A stretch of 64,000 nucleotides of DNA from Paenibacillus glycanilyticus (GCF_023715145.1 NZ_JAMBNP010000002.1:744001-808000); one strand, 5' to 3'. Numbered from the stretch's first letter, positions 34,022-42,657 are shown. A program made the numbers and translations. The notes: generated from the sequence alone by a model not told the origin.

Positions 34022-35306
34022 GAACGGGCTGTTTGTGACGATGAACGGCACAAACGCGGTTTTCCGCGGCCATATGGTCGTTACGGATGATCGAATTACA
34101 TATATCGGAGCGGAGGCTCCAACGGGACTGGATGAGCAGGCTGAACGCCTCGACGGCAGCAAGCTGGCTTTTATTCCGGGCCTTATTAATACTCACGGAC
34201 ATGCTGCGATGTCGCTGCTCCGCGGTTACTCGGATGACCAGAACCTGCAAGTATGGCTGGAGCAGAAGATGTGGCCGATGGAAGGCAAATACGTGGATAA
34301 GGATACGCGGGCAGGCACTGCGCTGGCTATCGTCGAGATGCTGAAGACGGGAACAACCGCTTTTGTTGACATGTATGACCGGATGGATCAGGTTGCGCAG
34401 ATGGTTGAGCAATCCGGAATCCGAGGTTGTTTGACGCGCGGCGTCATTGGGTTGTGTTCGGAAGAGATCCAGCAGTCGAAGCTGACGGAAGCCATTGCAT
34501 TCGCCCGGGATTGGAACGGAAAAGCCGATGGCCGGATTACGACGATGATCTCCCCGCATGCTCCGTATACCTGCCCGCCGGATTATATCGAGAAGTTTGT
34601 TCAGGCGGCCCACGATTATGATCTGCCTGTTCATACGCATATGTCGGAGACCCTTGCCGAAGTGGAGCAAAATGTCCGCGACTACGGCACGCGCCCGGTT
34701 GAGCATCTGGACAAGCTGGGCTTCTTCACGCGTCCGGCTCTTGTTGCGCATGCCGTGCATTTGAACGATGAAGAGATCGCATTGCTTACTGAACGCAACG
34801 TAGCCGTATCGCATAACCCCGTCAGCAATCTTAAGCTGGCAAGCGGAGTTGCGCGCGTGCCTGAGCTGCTTCGCGCAGGAGTAACGGTATCGCTTGGAAC
34901 AGACAGCGTTGCAAGCAACAACAATCTGGATTTGTTTAAAGAAATCAAGTTTGCCGCATTGCTGCACAAAGGAATCTCCGGTGATCCGACGGTTATCCCT
35001 GCAATTGAAGCCTTGCGCATGGGGACTGTATACGGTGCCCGTTCGATTTGGCAGGAAGACAGCATCGGTCAACTGGCAGTGGGCAAAAAAGCAGACTTTA
35101 TCGCAATCGATCTGGAACAGCCGCACTATTATCCGCTGACGGATATCGTATCCCATCTTGTCTATTCCGGTTCTGGCCGGGATGTTAAGCATGTGTGGGT
35201 CGATGGACGCAAGGTTGTTCACAATGGCGAATGCACGATGATGGACGAAGAAAAAATCCGTTATGAGGCACAGGCCAGCTTTGAGCGGCTGCTCAACGCA
35301 AAATGA
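33990..35306 (+). CDS. Amidohydrolase, MTA/SAH deaminase-like
   Basis: 438 residues from ATG 33990 (AAGGA six bases upstream), inside the end of rex. It has the metal-dependent amidohydrolase pattern: NTHGHAAMSLLRG (HxH) near 70, HTHMSETLAEVEQN near 215, VAHAVHL near 250 and the catalytic Asp in GTDSVASNNNLDLF near 307. This combination is typical of 5'-methylthioadenosine/S-adenosylhomocysteine deaminases. An atrazine/guanine-type amidohydrolase with another substrate is possible. It overlaps ypmB by four bases. Confidence 0.87.
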   Translation: MSKKMTQLWIENGLFVTMNGTNAVFRGHMVVTDDRITYIGAEAPTGLDEQAERLDGSKLAFIPGLINTHGHAAMSLLRGYSDDQNLQVWLEQKMWPMEGKYVDKDTRAGTALAIVEMLKTGTTAFVDMYDRMDQVAQMVEQSGIRGCLTRGVIGLCSEEIQQSKLTEAIAFARDWNGKADGRITTMISPHAPYTCPPDYIEKFVQAAHDYDLPVHTHMSETLAEVEQNVRDYGTRPVEHLDKLGFFTRPALVAHAVHLNDEEIALLTERNVAVSHNPVSNLKLASGVARVPELLRAGVTVSLGTDSVASNNNLDLFKEIKFAALLHKGISGDPTVIPAIEALRMGTVYGARSIWQEDSIGQLAVGKKADFIAIDLEQPHYYPLTDIVSHLVYSGSGRDVKHVWVDGRKVVHNGECTMMDEEKIRYEAQASFERLLNAK

Positions 35307-35836
35307 GGGCGACAACGAGAAAACGTCAGCCGGTCATGAATCCGAAGCGCTGGCTGGCTGTTTCCTTTGTTGCCTTGATTGCTGTGATAGCCATTGTGAT
35401 TATGTATTACAATACGATCCAGCAGCCGTTCTGGAATTCGGAGAACCCGATTCGGAAGCAAGCCAAGGAAGCAGCCGGTTTAACCGAGGTATCATCCATC
35501 ACGAAACAAGTCTGGGATACGACATCTTGGATCGTGAAGGGCGAGAATGAAGCGGATGAAGAGATCTACGTATGGCTGATCGGGCCCGAGAAGACTGTTC
35601 AAGTGGTCAAAGCCTCGGAAGGAGCGGAGAAAGCCGAGATTAAACAAGCCGTGATAAATTCGAAACCGGATGCGAATATCAAGCGTATACAGCCGGGAAC
35701 CTTTAACGGCAAGCTTGTGTGGGAAGTATTTTATTCGCAAGGCAATAGTCCCGAGAAATACAGCTACGATTTCTATGATTTCCGCACCGGTACGTACGTA
35801 ACGGAGTACCATCTTCCTGCCAAAACAGCGAGCTAG
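35303..35836 (+). CDS. ypmB: YpmB-like membrane-anchored protein (DUF5590)
   Basis: 177 residues with a basic N terminus, one membrane segment at about residues 18-40 and an extracytoplasmic domain ending YSYDFYDFRTGTYVTEYHLPAKTAS. This is the pattern of YpmB/DUF5590 with PepSY-like repeats. It follows dinG with two genes between (rex and the amidohydrolase), whereas B. subtilis has dinG-ypmA-ypmB. Function unknown. Confidence 0.8.
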   Translation: MRATTRKRQPVMNPKRWLAVSFVALIAVIAIVIMYYNTIQQPFWNSENPIRKQAKEAAGLTEVSSITKQVWDTTSWIVKGENEADEEIYVWLIGPEKTVQVVKASEGAEKAEIKQAVINSKPDANIKRIQPGTFNGKLVWEVFYSQGNSPEKYSYDFYDFRTGTYVTEYHLPAKTAS

Positions 35837-35893
35837 CCCATGCGGCTGGCTCCGCTTCCTGTTTTTACACCACCTCTTTGATGCCTGTTTATG

Positions 35894-35933
35894 ATATACT
35901 TTCGTATGGCAGAGTTGATATACGATAGTATAT
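35894..35933. promoter_or_regulatory. Two ATATAC/GTAT inverted repeats 24 bp apart
   Basis: ATATAC-TTTC-GTAT (35894-35907) and ATATAC-GATA-GTATAT (35918-35933) have centres 24 bp apart, a little over two helical turns. They lie 30-70 bases before the membrane-protein/FtsH-like pair. They look like a dimer operator pair; the regulator is unknown. Confidence 0.45.
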
Positions 35934-35962
35934 ATAACGCGTACAGAGGAGGAAACTAAATA

Positions 35963-36502
35963 ATGAAACTTCGAATCGTCCCGTTCGTGCTTTCCGCTGT
36001 GGCGACGGCCTTGCTGCTCTTTGGCGGATGGATGTTATATAAGCAATTTGCCGTTGTTTCTCCTTTTGAAAAGTCTATTGGACAAATTGAAGGCGTCGCT
36101 TCGGCGAATGCTCCCACTATAGATCAAGAGCGCGTTTCGGTGAAAGTAACGCTTAAGCCGGACGCGAATTTGAAAGATGTCTATGAATCCATTGCAAATG
36201 AAGGCAAAGATGCTATTGGCAGCCGTGAATTAACGCTTGATATTACGAACGCAGCTCCGAGCGAGCAACTAGAGAAGGTATGGTCTTCGGTTTTGTTTGA
36301 CGTTGCGGAAGCCATGGAGAAGAAGAATTATTCGGACATTCCGAACGCGCTTGAGAAAGCTGCCGCTTCTAATAAAGCTATTAAATACGAAACGCAGCTT
36401 GATGAGAACAATGTCTATATTACGCTGAAGGATGGCAACTCGACGAAGTATGTTGTACTTCCACGCACTCCCGCAATGATGGAGGTGTCGGCTTATGCGT
36501 AA
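35963..36502 (+). CDS. Hypothetical single-pass membrane protein coupled to FtsH-like protease
   Basis: 179 residues with one N-terminal membrane segment (about 5-28, IVPFVLSAVATALLLFGGW) and an outer domain of about 150 residues rich in beta-strand/helix alternation, without cysteines or catalytic motif. It starts behind AGAGGAGG and overlaps the next gene by eight bases. I do not recognise the family. The tight coupling to a protease that lacks its own outer domain suggests it is a partner or adaptor (inference). Confidence 0.75.
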   Translation: MKLRIVPFVLSAVATALLLFGGWMLYKQFAVVSPFEKSIGQIEGVASANAPTIDQERVSVKVTLKPDANLKDVYESIANEGKDAIGSRELTLDITNAAPSEQLEKVWSSVLFDVAEAMEKKNYSDIPNALEKAAASNKAIKYETQLDENNVYITLKDGNSTKYVVLPRTPAMMEVSAYA

Positions 36503-37994
36503 GTATTGGATAGAGATTACCTCAGGTTTTGTGCTTATGTTTGTTATATTCCTCGCCTATAGAGGAGTTAACATTGTTCCTGTATTGCTGCTTGCCGGTT
36601 TGGGAGCGGGCGTCTGGTTTTCGACTCGCGGCGGCAGAGGCCGCATGACCGCTCTGCCAGGATCTAAGCGCGGCAAGCCGCTTCATACGGTATCAATGAG
36701 CTTTGATCAGATCGGCGGCCAGGAGAGAGCCAAGCAAGAGCTTACAGAGGCTCTCGATTTCTTGGTTAAGCAAGATGAGATCGCTAAGCTTGGCATCCGT
36801 CCGATGAAAGGGATTCTGCTGACAGGCCCTCCGGGAACGGGTAAAACGTTGCTTGCGAAGGCAGCAGCCCATTATACGGATTCGATCTATCTGGCTGCTT
36901 CCGGCAGCGAATTTGTTGAGATGTACGTGGGCGTAGGTGCAGGACGTATCCGCGATTTGTTCAAGGAAGCACGGGAGAAAGCGAAGAAAGCGGGCAAAAG
37001 AAGCGCCGTTATTTTTATCGATGAGATTGATGTTATCGGCGGCAAGCGTGACGGCGGCCAGCATCGGGAATACGATCAAACGCTGAACCAATTGCTGACG
37101 GAGATGGACGGCATTCATTCCGACGAAGCGCCGCGTATCCTTATTATCGCCGCGACGAACCGGAAGGAAATGCTCGACAGCGCGCTGCTGCGTCCTGGCC
37201 GATTCGACCGTCATATCGGGGTCGATCTGCCGGATAAGAAAGGACGCCTTCATATTCTGCGTCTGCATGCTGCCAATAAGCCGCTAGACGAAACCGTTGA
37301 TCTGGAGCGCATCGCATCCGAATCCTTTGGCTTCTCGGGCGCGCAGCTGGAGAGCGTGATGAACGAAGGAGCGATCTACGCCATGCGTGAGCAAAGCGGA
37401 ACAATCCTGGAGCAGCATTTGGCCATGGCCATCGATAAAGTGATGATGGGCGAGAAAACGGACCGCGAAGCTACGGCTGAAGAGCGCGAGCGTGTTGCGC
37501 TTCATGAACTTGGCCATGCTATATCTGCCGAGCTTGTCCGTCCGGGCAGCGTGTCACAGGTTGCATTGTCACCGCGCGGACAGGCGCTTGGTTACGTCCG
37601 TCATAATCCGCAGCAGGACCGTTACTTGTATACGAAGGAGTTTCTGGACAGCCAGATCATGATCGCGCTTGGCGGCGCTGCCGCGGAAGAGATCTTCTAC
37701 GGCGGGCGCAGCACGGGCTCGCGTGGCGACTTCGACCAGGCGATGAACATCGTCCGGACGATGGTGGAGTCAGGTCTTACGGAGCTTGGGATTATCGATG
37801 CGAATATGATGACCCCGGACAAATGGGCCAATATCACCCGCTCGATTCTGGATGAGCTGATGGCAGAGACCAAAGCGATGCTGGAAGCAAGACGGGACGT
37901 ATTTACCCAGTCGCTGGACGTGCTGATTAAGGAAGAGACGCTTAGCGGCGATGATTTCCGCGCACTTCTTAACCGCTTGTCCAAAAGTGCATAA
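36495..37994 (+). CDS. Compact FtsH-like AAA+ membrane metalloprotease
   Basis: 499 residues against roughly 610-650 for housekeeping FtsH. Two membrane segments (about 8-22 and 27-43) are separated by only a few residues, so the usual outer domain is missing. The AAA+ module has Walker A GPPGTGKT (111-118), Walker B FIDEID (174-179) and the arginine-finger region GRFDRH (235-240). The M41 protease domain has HELGH (337-341) with a likely third zinc ligand at Asp412. All catalytic parts are intact. It appears to be an accessory paralog rather than the housekeeping FtsH. Confidence 0.9.
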   Translation: MRKYWIEITSGFVLMFVIFLAYRGVNIVPVLLLAGLGAGVWFSTRGGRGRMTALPGSKRGKPLHTVSMSFDQIGGQERAKQELTEALDFLVKQDEIAKLGIRPMKGILLTGPPGTGKTLLAKAAAHYTDSIYLAASGSEFVEMYVGVGAGRIRDLFKEAREKAKKAGKRSAVIFIDEIDVIGGKRDGGQHREYDQTLNQLLTEMDGIHSDEAPRILIIAATNRKEMLDSALLRPGRFDRHIGVDLPDKKGRLHILRLHAANKPLDETVDLERIASESFGFSGAQLESVMNEGAIYAMREQSGTILEQHLAMAIDKVMMGEKTDREATAEERERVALHELGHAISAELVRPGSVSQVALSPRGQALGYVRHNPQQDRYLYTKEFLDSQIMIALGGAAAEEIFYGGRSTGSRGDFDQAMNIVRTMVESGLTELGIIDANMMTPDKWANITRSILDELMAETKAMLEARRDVFTQSLDVLIKEETLSGDDFRALLNRLSKSA

Positions 37995-38012
37995 TAGACA
38001 GACGGAATACTA

Positions 38013-38052
38013 AAAATGAACGGCAGTGAATGCTCCTGCCGCTCATTTTTTT
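38013..38052 (+). terminator. Terminator after the FtsH-like gene
   Basis: AATGA-CGGCAG pairs with CTGCCG-TCATT (one mismatch pair between the two blocks), followed by a T run. Confidence 0.88.
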
Positions 38053-38100
38053 GTGTGTATTTCACCATTGAACAAAATAGCATAATCCCGAAGAACATCT

Positions 38101-38138
38101 GTTCAAGCCTGTTCAAATGTTGTTCAAGAGGTGTTCAA
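38101..38138 (+). promoter_or_regulatory. Four phased GTTCAA direct repeats (activator site candidate)
   Basis: GTTCAA starts at 38101, 38111, 38122 and 38133, so spacings are 10, 11 and 11 bp, one helical turn each. They lie about 55-92 bases before the expected start of the hbd promoter, whose -35 box is poor. The layout resembles response-regulator sites such as PhoP boxes (TTHAMA repeats about 11 bp apart). Confidence 0.6.
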
Positions 38139-38157
38139 GATCCTTTCACTTCTTAGC

Positions 38158-38186
38158 TTCATTCTTGGATTGAAAAAAGGTATAAT
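38158..38186 (+). promoter_or_regulatory. hbd-ackA promoter with weak -35
   Basis: A perfect TATAAT (38181-38186) is preceded at 17 bases by TTCATT (38158-38163), a poor -35 element, as expected for an activator-dependent promoter. Confidence 0.6.
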
Positions 38187-38263
38187 GGATTTGTGGAAGA
38201 GAGAATAGTTCTCAATAACATCTAAAAAAAGAGAATATCTACGAGGAGAGAACCTACAAAATT

Positions 38264-39136
38264 ATGGCAATCAAAAAAGTAGGCGTCATCGGCGCCGGAA
38301 CCATGGGTCAAGGAATTGCGGAAATGCTTGCTTCTAAAGGGCTGGACGTGTATTTAATCGAAAGCTCGGAGGAACGCTTAACATACGGTATGCAGATGAT
38401 CGAGCTCAATTTGGATAAGCAGATTGAGAAATGGGCTCTGACGCAGGCCGAGAAGAAACTGATTTTGAATCGTATCCATAAAGGCAAGGGCTATCATGAT
38501 TTGACTTGCTGCGAGCTGGTTATTGAATCCATAACGGAGGATCTGGACAGCAAAAAACAAGTCTTCAAGCAGCTGGACGAAATTTGCGACGAGAAGGTTA
38601 TTATCGCAAGCAATACATCCACTCTCAGCTTGACGGAGCTGGCCAGTGTTACAAGCCATCCGGAGCGTGTCATTGGCCTTCACTTCATATATCCCGTATC
38701 CAAGATCGACCTGGTCGAAATCGTGCGCGGTCTGAAAACCTCGGATGCTACCTTTGATGCGACGAAGGAATTCGTTGACGAGGTTATCCAGAAAAAAGGC
38801 ATCATGGTATTCGAATCGCCGGGCTTTGTAACGACACGCTTGATCTGCCTGTTCATTAACGAGGCTCTTCATGTGCTTGAGGAAGGTGTTGCTTCCGCCG
38901 AGGACATCGACAGTGCAATGCGGATCGGGTATTCGTTCCAGAACGGGCCTTTCGAGATGGCTGACCGGTTTGGTCTGGACTCTGTCCTTGCGGCCCTTGA
39001 CCGGATGTTCCGGGAGTACGGCGAGCTGAAGTACCGTCCGTCCATCGTCCTGAAGAAGATGGTTCGCGCAGGTCATCTCGGCGTGAAGTCGGGCGTCGGA
39101 TTTTTCAAATATGACAAGGATGGGGACCGTATCTAA
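38264..39136 (+). CDS. 3-hydroxyacyl-CoA / 3-hydroxybutyryl-CoA dehydrogenase
   Basis: 290 residues with an N-terminal NAD-binding Rossmann motif GVIGAGTMGQGIAEM and the catalytic His in GLHFIYPVSKIDLVEIV near 145. The C-terminal dimer domain contains RLICLFINEALHVLEEG and YSFQNGPFEMADRFG. Length and motifs fit monofunctional Hbd-type enzymes of butyrate or fatty-acid metabolism. It is immediately followed by ackA without a gap. Confidence 0.9.
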   Translation: MAIKKVGVIGAGTMGQGIAEMLASKGLDVYLIESSEERLTYGMQMIELNLDKQIEKWALTQAEKKLILNRIHKGKGYHDLTCCELVIESITEDLDSKKQVFKQLDEICDEKVIIASNTSTLSLTELASVTSHPERVIGLHFIYPVSKIDLVEIVRGLKTSDATFDATKEFVDEVIQKKGIMVFESPGFVTTRLICLFINEALHVLEEGVASAEDIDSAMRIGYSFQNGPFEMADRFGLDSVLAALDRMFREYGELKYRPSIVLKKMVRAGHLGVKSGVGFFKYDKDGDRI

Positions 39137-40345
39137 ATGAAAGTACTAGTCATTAACGCAGGAAGCTCTTCGCTGAAATATCAGCTTTATAATATGGAGA
39201 ACGAGACTGTGCTTGCGAGCGGCCGCGTGGAGAGAATCGGCATGGATTCCTCCATCGTAACGCATGAACCTCCGGGCAAGCCGGATGTTACTGAGGTAAG
39301 CGAAATTCTTGATCATATTACCGCCGTCAAAAAAGTAATCGATATGCTTACGCATCCCGAGCATGGGGTAGTATCGTCAATGGAAGAGATTGATGCCGTT
39401 GGTCACCGCATCGTCCATGGCGGAGAAGTGTTCAAGAACTCAGCGCTCGTAACGGCAGACGTGAAGCAGGAAATCCGCAAGCTGTTCGAGCTGGCTCCCC
39501 TTCATAACCCGGCTCATATGATGGGCATCAACGCGGTTGAAGCCAATATGCCGAATGTGCCGCAAGTCGTTGTATTCGATACGGCCTTCCATCAGTCGAT
39601 GCCAAATACATCTTACTTGTATCCAATTCCCCGGGTTCTGTACCGCCGCCACAAAGTGCGCCGTTACGGCTTCCACGGCACCTCCCATCAATATGTGAGC
39701 CAGCAGGCGGCTGACTTCCTGGGCAAGCCCCTGGATTCGCTGAAGATGATTTCCTGCCACATCGGCAATGGCGCCAGCGCTACGGCTATTCTGGACGGCA
39801 AGTCCTTTGATACGAGCATGGGGATGACCCCGCTTGAAGGTCTGATGATGGGTACGCGCAGCGGGGATCTAGACCCGGCTATCGTTCCGTTTGTGATGAA
39901 CAAAGAAGACCTGACGCTCAGCGAAGTCAATTCGATGCTCAATAAGCATAGCGGTATGCTCGCCATCTCCGGGATCAGCAGCGACATGCGCGAGATTGTA
40001 GAAGCGATGGGCGAAGGCGATGCCAATGCGAAGCTGGCGTTTGACATGTACACGTACCGCGTGCGCAAATATATCGGTGCGTATGCCGCGGCGATGAACG
40101 GCGTTGACGTGATTTTGTTCACGGCAGGGGTGGGCGAGAACTCGAATGTTCTGCGCAAAGCCGTATGCGAAGGCATCACGTTCCTTGGCGTTGAACTGGA
40201 CGAGGAGCGCAACAATGTACGCAGCAAGGAAGTCCGCGAGATTTCGACGGATGCTTCCCGGGTAAAAGTGCTGGTTGTTCCAACCAACGAGGAGCTGTTA
40301 ATCGCGCGCGATACGTACGCGATTGTGAAGGGCGACTCGAATTAA
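39137..40345 (+). CDS. ackA: Acetate kinase
   Basis: Interconverts acetyl phosphate and acetate with ATP. The 402-residue protein shows the ASKHA-fold signatures: LVINAGSSSLKYQLY at the N terminus, GHRIVHGGE near 90, the adenosine-binding HIGNGASATA near 208 and GVGENSNVLR near 330. The ATG follows the hbd stop directly, with an AGGATGGGG site inside the hbd end, so translation should be coupled. No pta gene is adjacent. Confidence 0.97.
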   Translation: MKVLVINAGSSSLKYQLYNMENETVLASGRVERIGMDSSIVTHEPPGKPDVTEVSEILDHITAVKKVIDMLTHPEHGVVSSMEEIDAVGHRIVHGGEVFKNSALVTADVKQEIRKLFELAPLHNPAHMMGINAVEANMPNVPQVVVFDTAFHQSMPNTSYLYPIPRVLYRRHKVRRYGFHGTSHQYVSQQAADFLGKPLDSLKMISCHIGNGASATAILDGKSFDTSMGMTPLEGLMMGTRSGDLDPAIVPFVMNKEDLTLSEVNSMLNKHSGMLAISGISSDMREIVEAMGEGDANAKLAFDMYTYRVRKYIGAYAAAMNGVDVILFTAGVGENSNVLRKAVCEGITFLGVELDEERNNVRSKEVREISTDASRVKVLVVPTNEELLIARDTYAIVKGDSN

Positions 40346-40375
40346 TTGAATAGCAGTAGCGGAGGGGATCGTAAC

Positions 40376-41056
40376 ATGAGTAACGATGACATGTGGAAAG
40401 CCTATTCGCGGGGCATGGCGTCCGTCATGAACGAAGGGGGCGTGCATGTCTCCGCATTGCTACTCCGTTCTTACCGCCATTTGGATTTATCGGATACGGA
40501 AGCTATGCTGCTGCTGCAGCTGATGTTGTTCCGGGAGTCGGAAGGGATCGAATTCCCGACGATGGAGCAGCTGGCCGAGCGTACCGATTCTACAACAAGA
40601 ATGATAGAGCAGACGATCGGCCGATTGATGAAGGAAGGCTTTCTTACGATTGACGAGCGGATCGATTCCATGACCGGTATCCAATCGGAGCAATATAATT
40701 GGAGCGGCTGGCTGCTCAAGGCTGCCGAATGGGCGGCCGAAGAGAAGCGGGAGACGCGGAGAACGGAGCAGCGCACGGTGAAGCGGGCTTCAGAGCCGGG
40801 CAACATGTTTTCTATCTTTGAGCAAGAGTTTGGCCGGCTGCTGTCGCCGATGGAATGCGAGACGATTACCGGATGGCTGGACCAGGACCGCTACGCGGAC
40901 GAGCTGATCCGTTTCGCCTTGAAGGAAGCGGTCTTTGCGGGCAAGCTGAATTTCCGATATATCGACCGGATTCTGATCGAATGGAGCCGTAACCGGGTTA
41001 CCAATGTGGATGAAGCAAGGGCGCATTCCCAGAAGTTCCGCGGGCCGCGCGGATAA
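40376..41056 (+). CDS. dnaD: DnaD-family replication-initiation protein
   Basis: Takes part in primosome assembly with DnaB and DnaI in Firmicutes. From ATG 40376 (behind GGAGGGGATC) the protein is 226 residues. It has an N-terminal winged-helix dimer domain (about 20-110, LSDTEAMLLLQLMLFRESEG and LAERTDSTTRMIEQTIGRL) and a C-terminal DnaD domain (about 140-215) ending with FRYIDRILIEWSRNRV. In B. subtilis dnaD follows aspB-asnS, but here it follows ackA. Confidence 0.93.
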   Translation: MSNDDMWKAYSRGMASVMNEGGVHVSALLLRSYRHLDLSDTEAMLLLQLMLFRESEGIEFPTMEQLAERTDSTTRMIEQTIGRLMKEGFLTIDERIDSMTGIQSEQYNWSGWLLKAAEWAAEEKRETRRTEQRTVKRASEPGNMFSIFEQEFGRLLSPMECETITGWLDQDRYADELIRFALKEAVFAGKLNFRYIDRILIEWSRNRVTNVDEARAHSQKFRGPRG

Positions 41057-41076
41057 GCACTTATCTGTTCATACTT

Positions 41077-41115
41077 AAGCCTTGTATTCTCTTAACGGGA
41101 ATACAAGGTTTTTTT
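41077..41115 (+). terminator. Terminator after dnaD (left copy of a duplicated 32-bp hairpin)
   Basis: The stem GCCTTGTATTC with GAATACAAGG around CTTAACG is followed by seven T residues. The 32 bases from 41077 recur at 42683 with two differences. Confidence 0.92.
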
Positions 41116-41142
41116 GCGTTTCCGTATAGGGAGGGAGCTCTA

Positions 41143-41171
41143 TTAAAAAAGGAGTCAAGATAAGGTATAAT
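41143..41171 (+). promoter_or_regulatory. Sigma-A promoter of the DUF4062 cassette
   Basis: TTAAAA (41143-41148) and TATAAT (41166-41171) are spaced by 17 bases, about 40 bases before the first gene. Confidence 0.7.
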
Positions 41172-41212
41172 AGAATATTATTCCACTGTCTATAAAGGAG
41201 CCTAGGAAACTG

Positions 41213-42394
41213 ATGTCCAATCTTACAAAGCTGTTTATTAGCTCCGTTGCTCAGGATTCTCTTACTCCGCTAAGGAGCAGGACTTTTGATGAGTTTATTG
41301 CGCTTGGCCACCAGCCGGAAATGTATGAACGGACCTTCGGACCTTGGCCAATGGATATAAGCGGCGTTGAACATTGTTTAAACAAGGTTAGAGAAAGCGA
41401 CATTTTCTGCTTGTTCATTCACAATAAGGGCGGCTCCATGACGGGAAGCGGTTATTCGGTTACGCATAGAGAGTTTTTGACGGCTCTGAACTCGAATAAA
41501 GTGCTTTTGCTCTATGCAGAGCCGACCGTTAGCAGGAGATATTTCTCTTCGGTCCGCCGAATGATGTACCTCTATATAGAGCAGTTTAGAAAAACCAATG
41601 GAAGAGACCCTTCCAACCGGGAGCTTATGGACTACCTTGAGCTGGCTTCTGAGACGAATGCGGCCGAAGTGCCAAGCAAGTATGAAGTTGACGTGTATGT
41701 CTGGGTGATGTTGTATGACATCATTGAGAAGCATGGGAAGTACCTCTTGGACATGCCAGTAGGGATTGGGCTGGATTGGAAGCCTATCCTGAGTGCGATT
41801 CTTAAGGAAGGCGCTTATTATTTTCCAAGGAAATCGGAATATCTGGAAAGCATCGATGCGCTTGCCGCCGTTGGAGAGTTCTCCGAATTCGTGCAAAAGC
41901 TGGCAAAGGAGCATTTGAATATCACGGCCATTCAGCATCCCCGGCTGATGCTTGCCCGCCTTCAGGCCGTTATTAAAGGCGCGGAGATAAAACAGCTTGC
42001 TAATGGGGACCTTACACTCGGCAAGGTGAAAAATTGTTCGGCCATCTGTTTGTTCCAGCACAATAATGATTATCTCGATAGCATCTATTCAGTGGGCGAT
42101 ACGGCCGGGGGCTTTCATTTTCCCGTCGATAAACACAAATATGTGACCCATACCTATAGAACGCAGCCGGCAAGAGTCCCCGTCCTCTATTATACGGAAG
42201 ATAAACGAATGTTTTATCTCTTGTTCAAAATCGGAGAATACGTTATCTCGTACCATTTCCCCGAGGAAACGAAATGGCACCAAAATTTGTATGTTGACTA
42301 CTCCGAGGATATAAAAAGTGGTATACTTATGGCACATTCCAATGTTATGATTTTCGAATTCATGAATTCAATCTTGAGGGGGCTGCAAAAATGA
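41213..42394 (+). CDS. DUF4062-type N-terminal domain protein of unknown function
   Basis: 393 soluble residues. The first 105 or so fit the DUF4062 pattern: a beta strand KLFISSVAQDSL (6-17), an SDIFCLFIHNKGG strand-loop (62-74) and SVTHREFLTA (82-91), matching the VFVSST, SDifvlliG and SyTexE positions of that family. The domain often stands in front of STAND-type NTPases or other effectors, but here no Walker motif follows. The remaining 290 residues are helical, then beta-rich at the end (VLYYTEDKRMFYLLFKIGEYVISYHF), and unrecognised. A role as sensor or effector in defence is only inferred. AAAGGAG precedes the ATG, and the gene overlaps the next by four bases. Confidence 0.7.
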   Translation: MSNLTKLFISSVAQDSLTPLRSRTFDEFIALGHQPEMYERTFGPWPMDISGVEHCLNKVRESDIFCLFIHNKGGSMTGSGYSVTHREFLTALNSNKVLLLYAEPTVSRRYFSSVRRMMYLYIEQFRKTNGRDPSNRELMDYLELASETNAAEVPSKYEVDVYVWVMLYDIIEKHGKYLLDMPVGIGLDWKPILSAILKEGAYYFPRKSEYLESIDALAAVGEFSEFVQKLAKEHLNITAIQHPRLMLARLQAVIKGAEIKQLANGDLTLGKVKNCSAICLFQHNNDYLDSIYSVGDTAGGFHFPVDKHKYVTHTYRTQPARVPVLYYTEDKRMFYLLFKIGEYVISYHFPEETKWHQNLYVDYSEDIKSGILMAHSNVMIFEFMNSILRGLQK

Positions 42395-42657
42395 GCATGA
42401 ACAATAAGAAATTGAGACGCGTTCAGACGACGATCCGCCCCAAATTTTCCATTCATCAAGGCTTGGCCCCGGATACCAAGGTTGTTATTGTAAATAAAGG
42501 CATTACGATCGGGCTGACGGGCAGCAAATTGCCCGATTTGCCGAAGGATGCCGTTCTTTTTGTCGATACGAAAAGCACGAACATTTATACCTCCCGCAAC
42601 AAGCTCCAGCGGATGAGGGAATTAAATGAATCCTTGCGAATGCGCGAAGTAACTTGA
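42391..42657 (+). CDS. Small basic protein partner of the DUF4062 gene
   Basis: 88 residues, strongly basic (NKKLRRVQTTIRPKF at the start, TSRNKLQRMRELNESLRMRE at the end) with a short beta-rich middle (KVVIVNKGITIGLTGSKLP, VLFVDTK). It overlaps the DUF4062 gene by ATGA and has a GAGGGGG site inside it, so the two are made together. No family recognised. Its size and charge would suit a regulator, antitoxin-like partner or nucleic-acid-binding protein, but none is shown. Confidence 0.7.
   Translation: MSMNNKKLRRVQTTIRPKFSIHQGLAPDTKVVIVNKGITIGLTGSKLPDLPKDAVLFVDTKSTNIYTSRNKLQRMRELNESLRMREVT

Noticed and set aside
33990..35306. Calling the amidohydrolase part of the methionine salvage route
   Set aside because: Its family can deaminate methylthioadenosine, but it is about 14 kb from the mtn genes and joined to rex and ypmB, so a pathway link is not supported.
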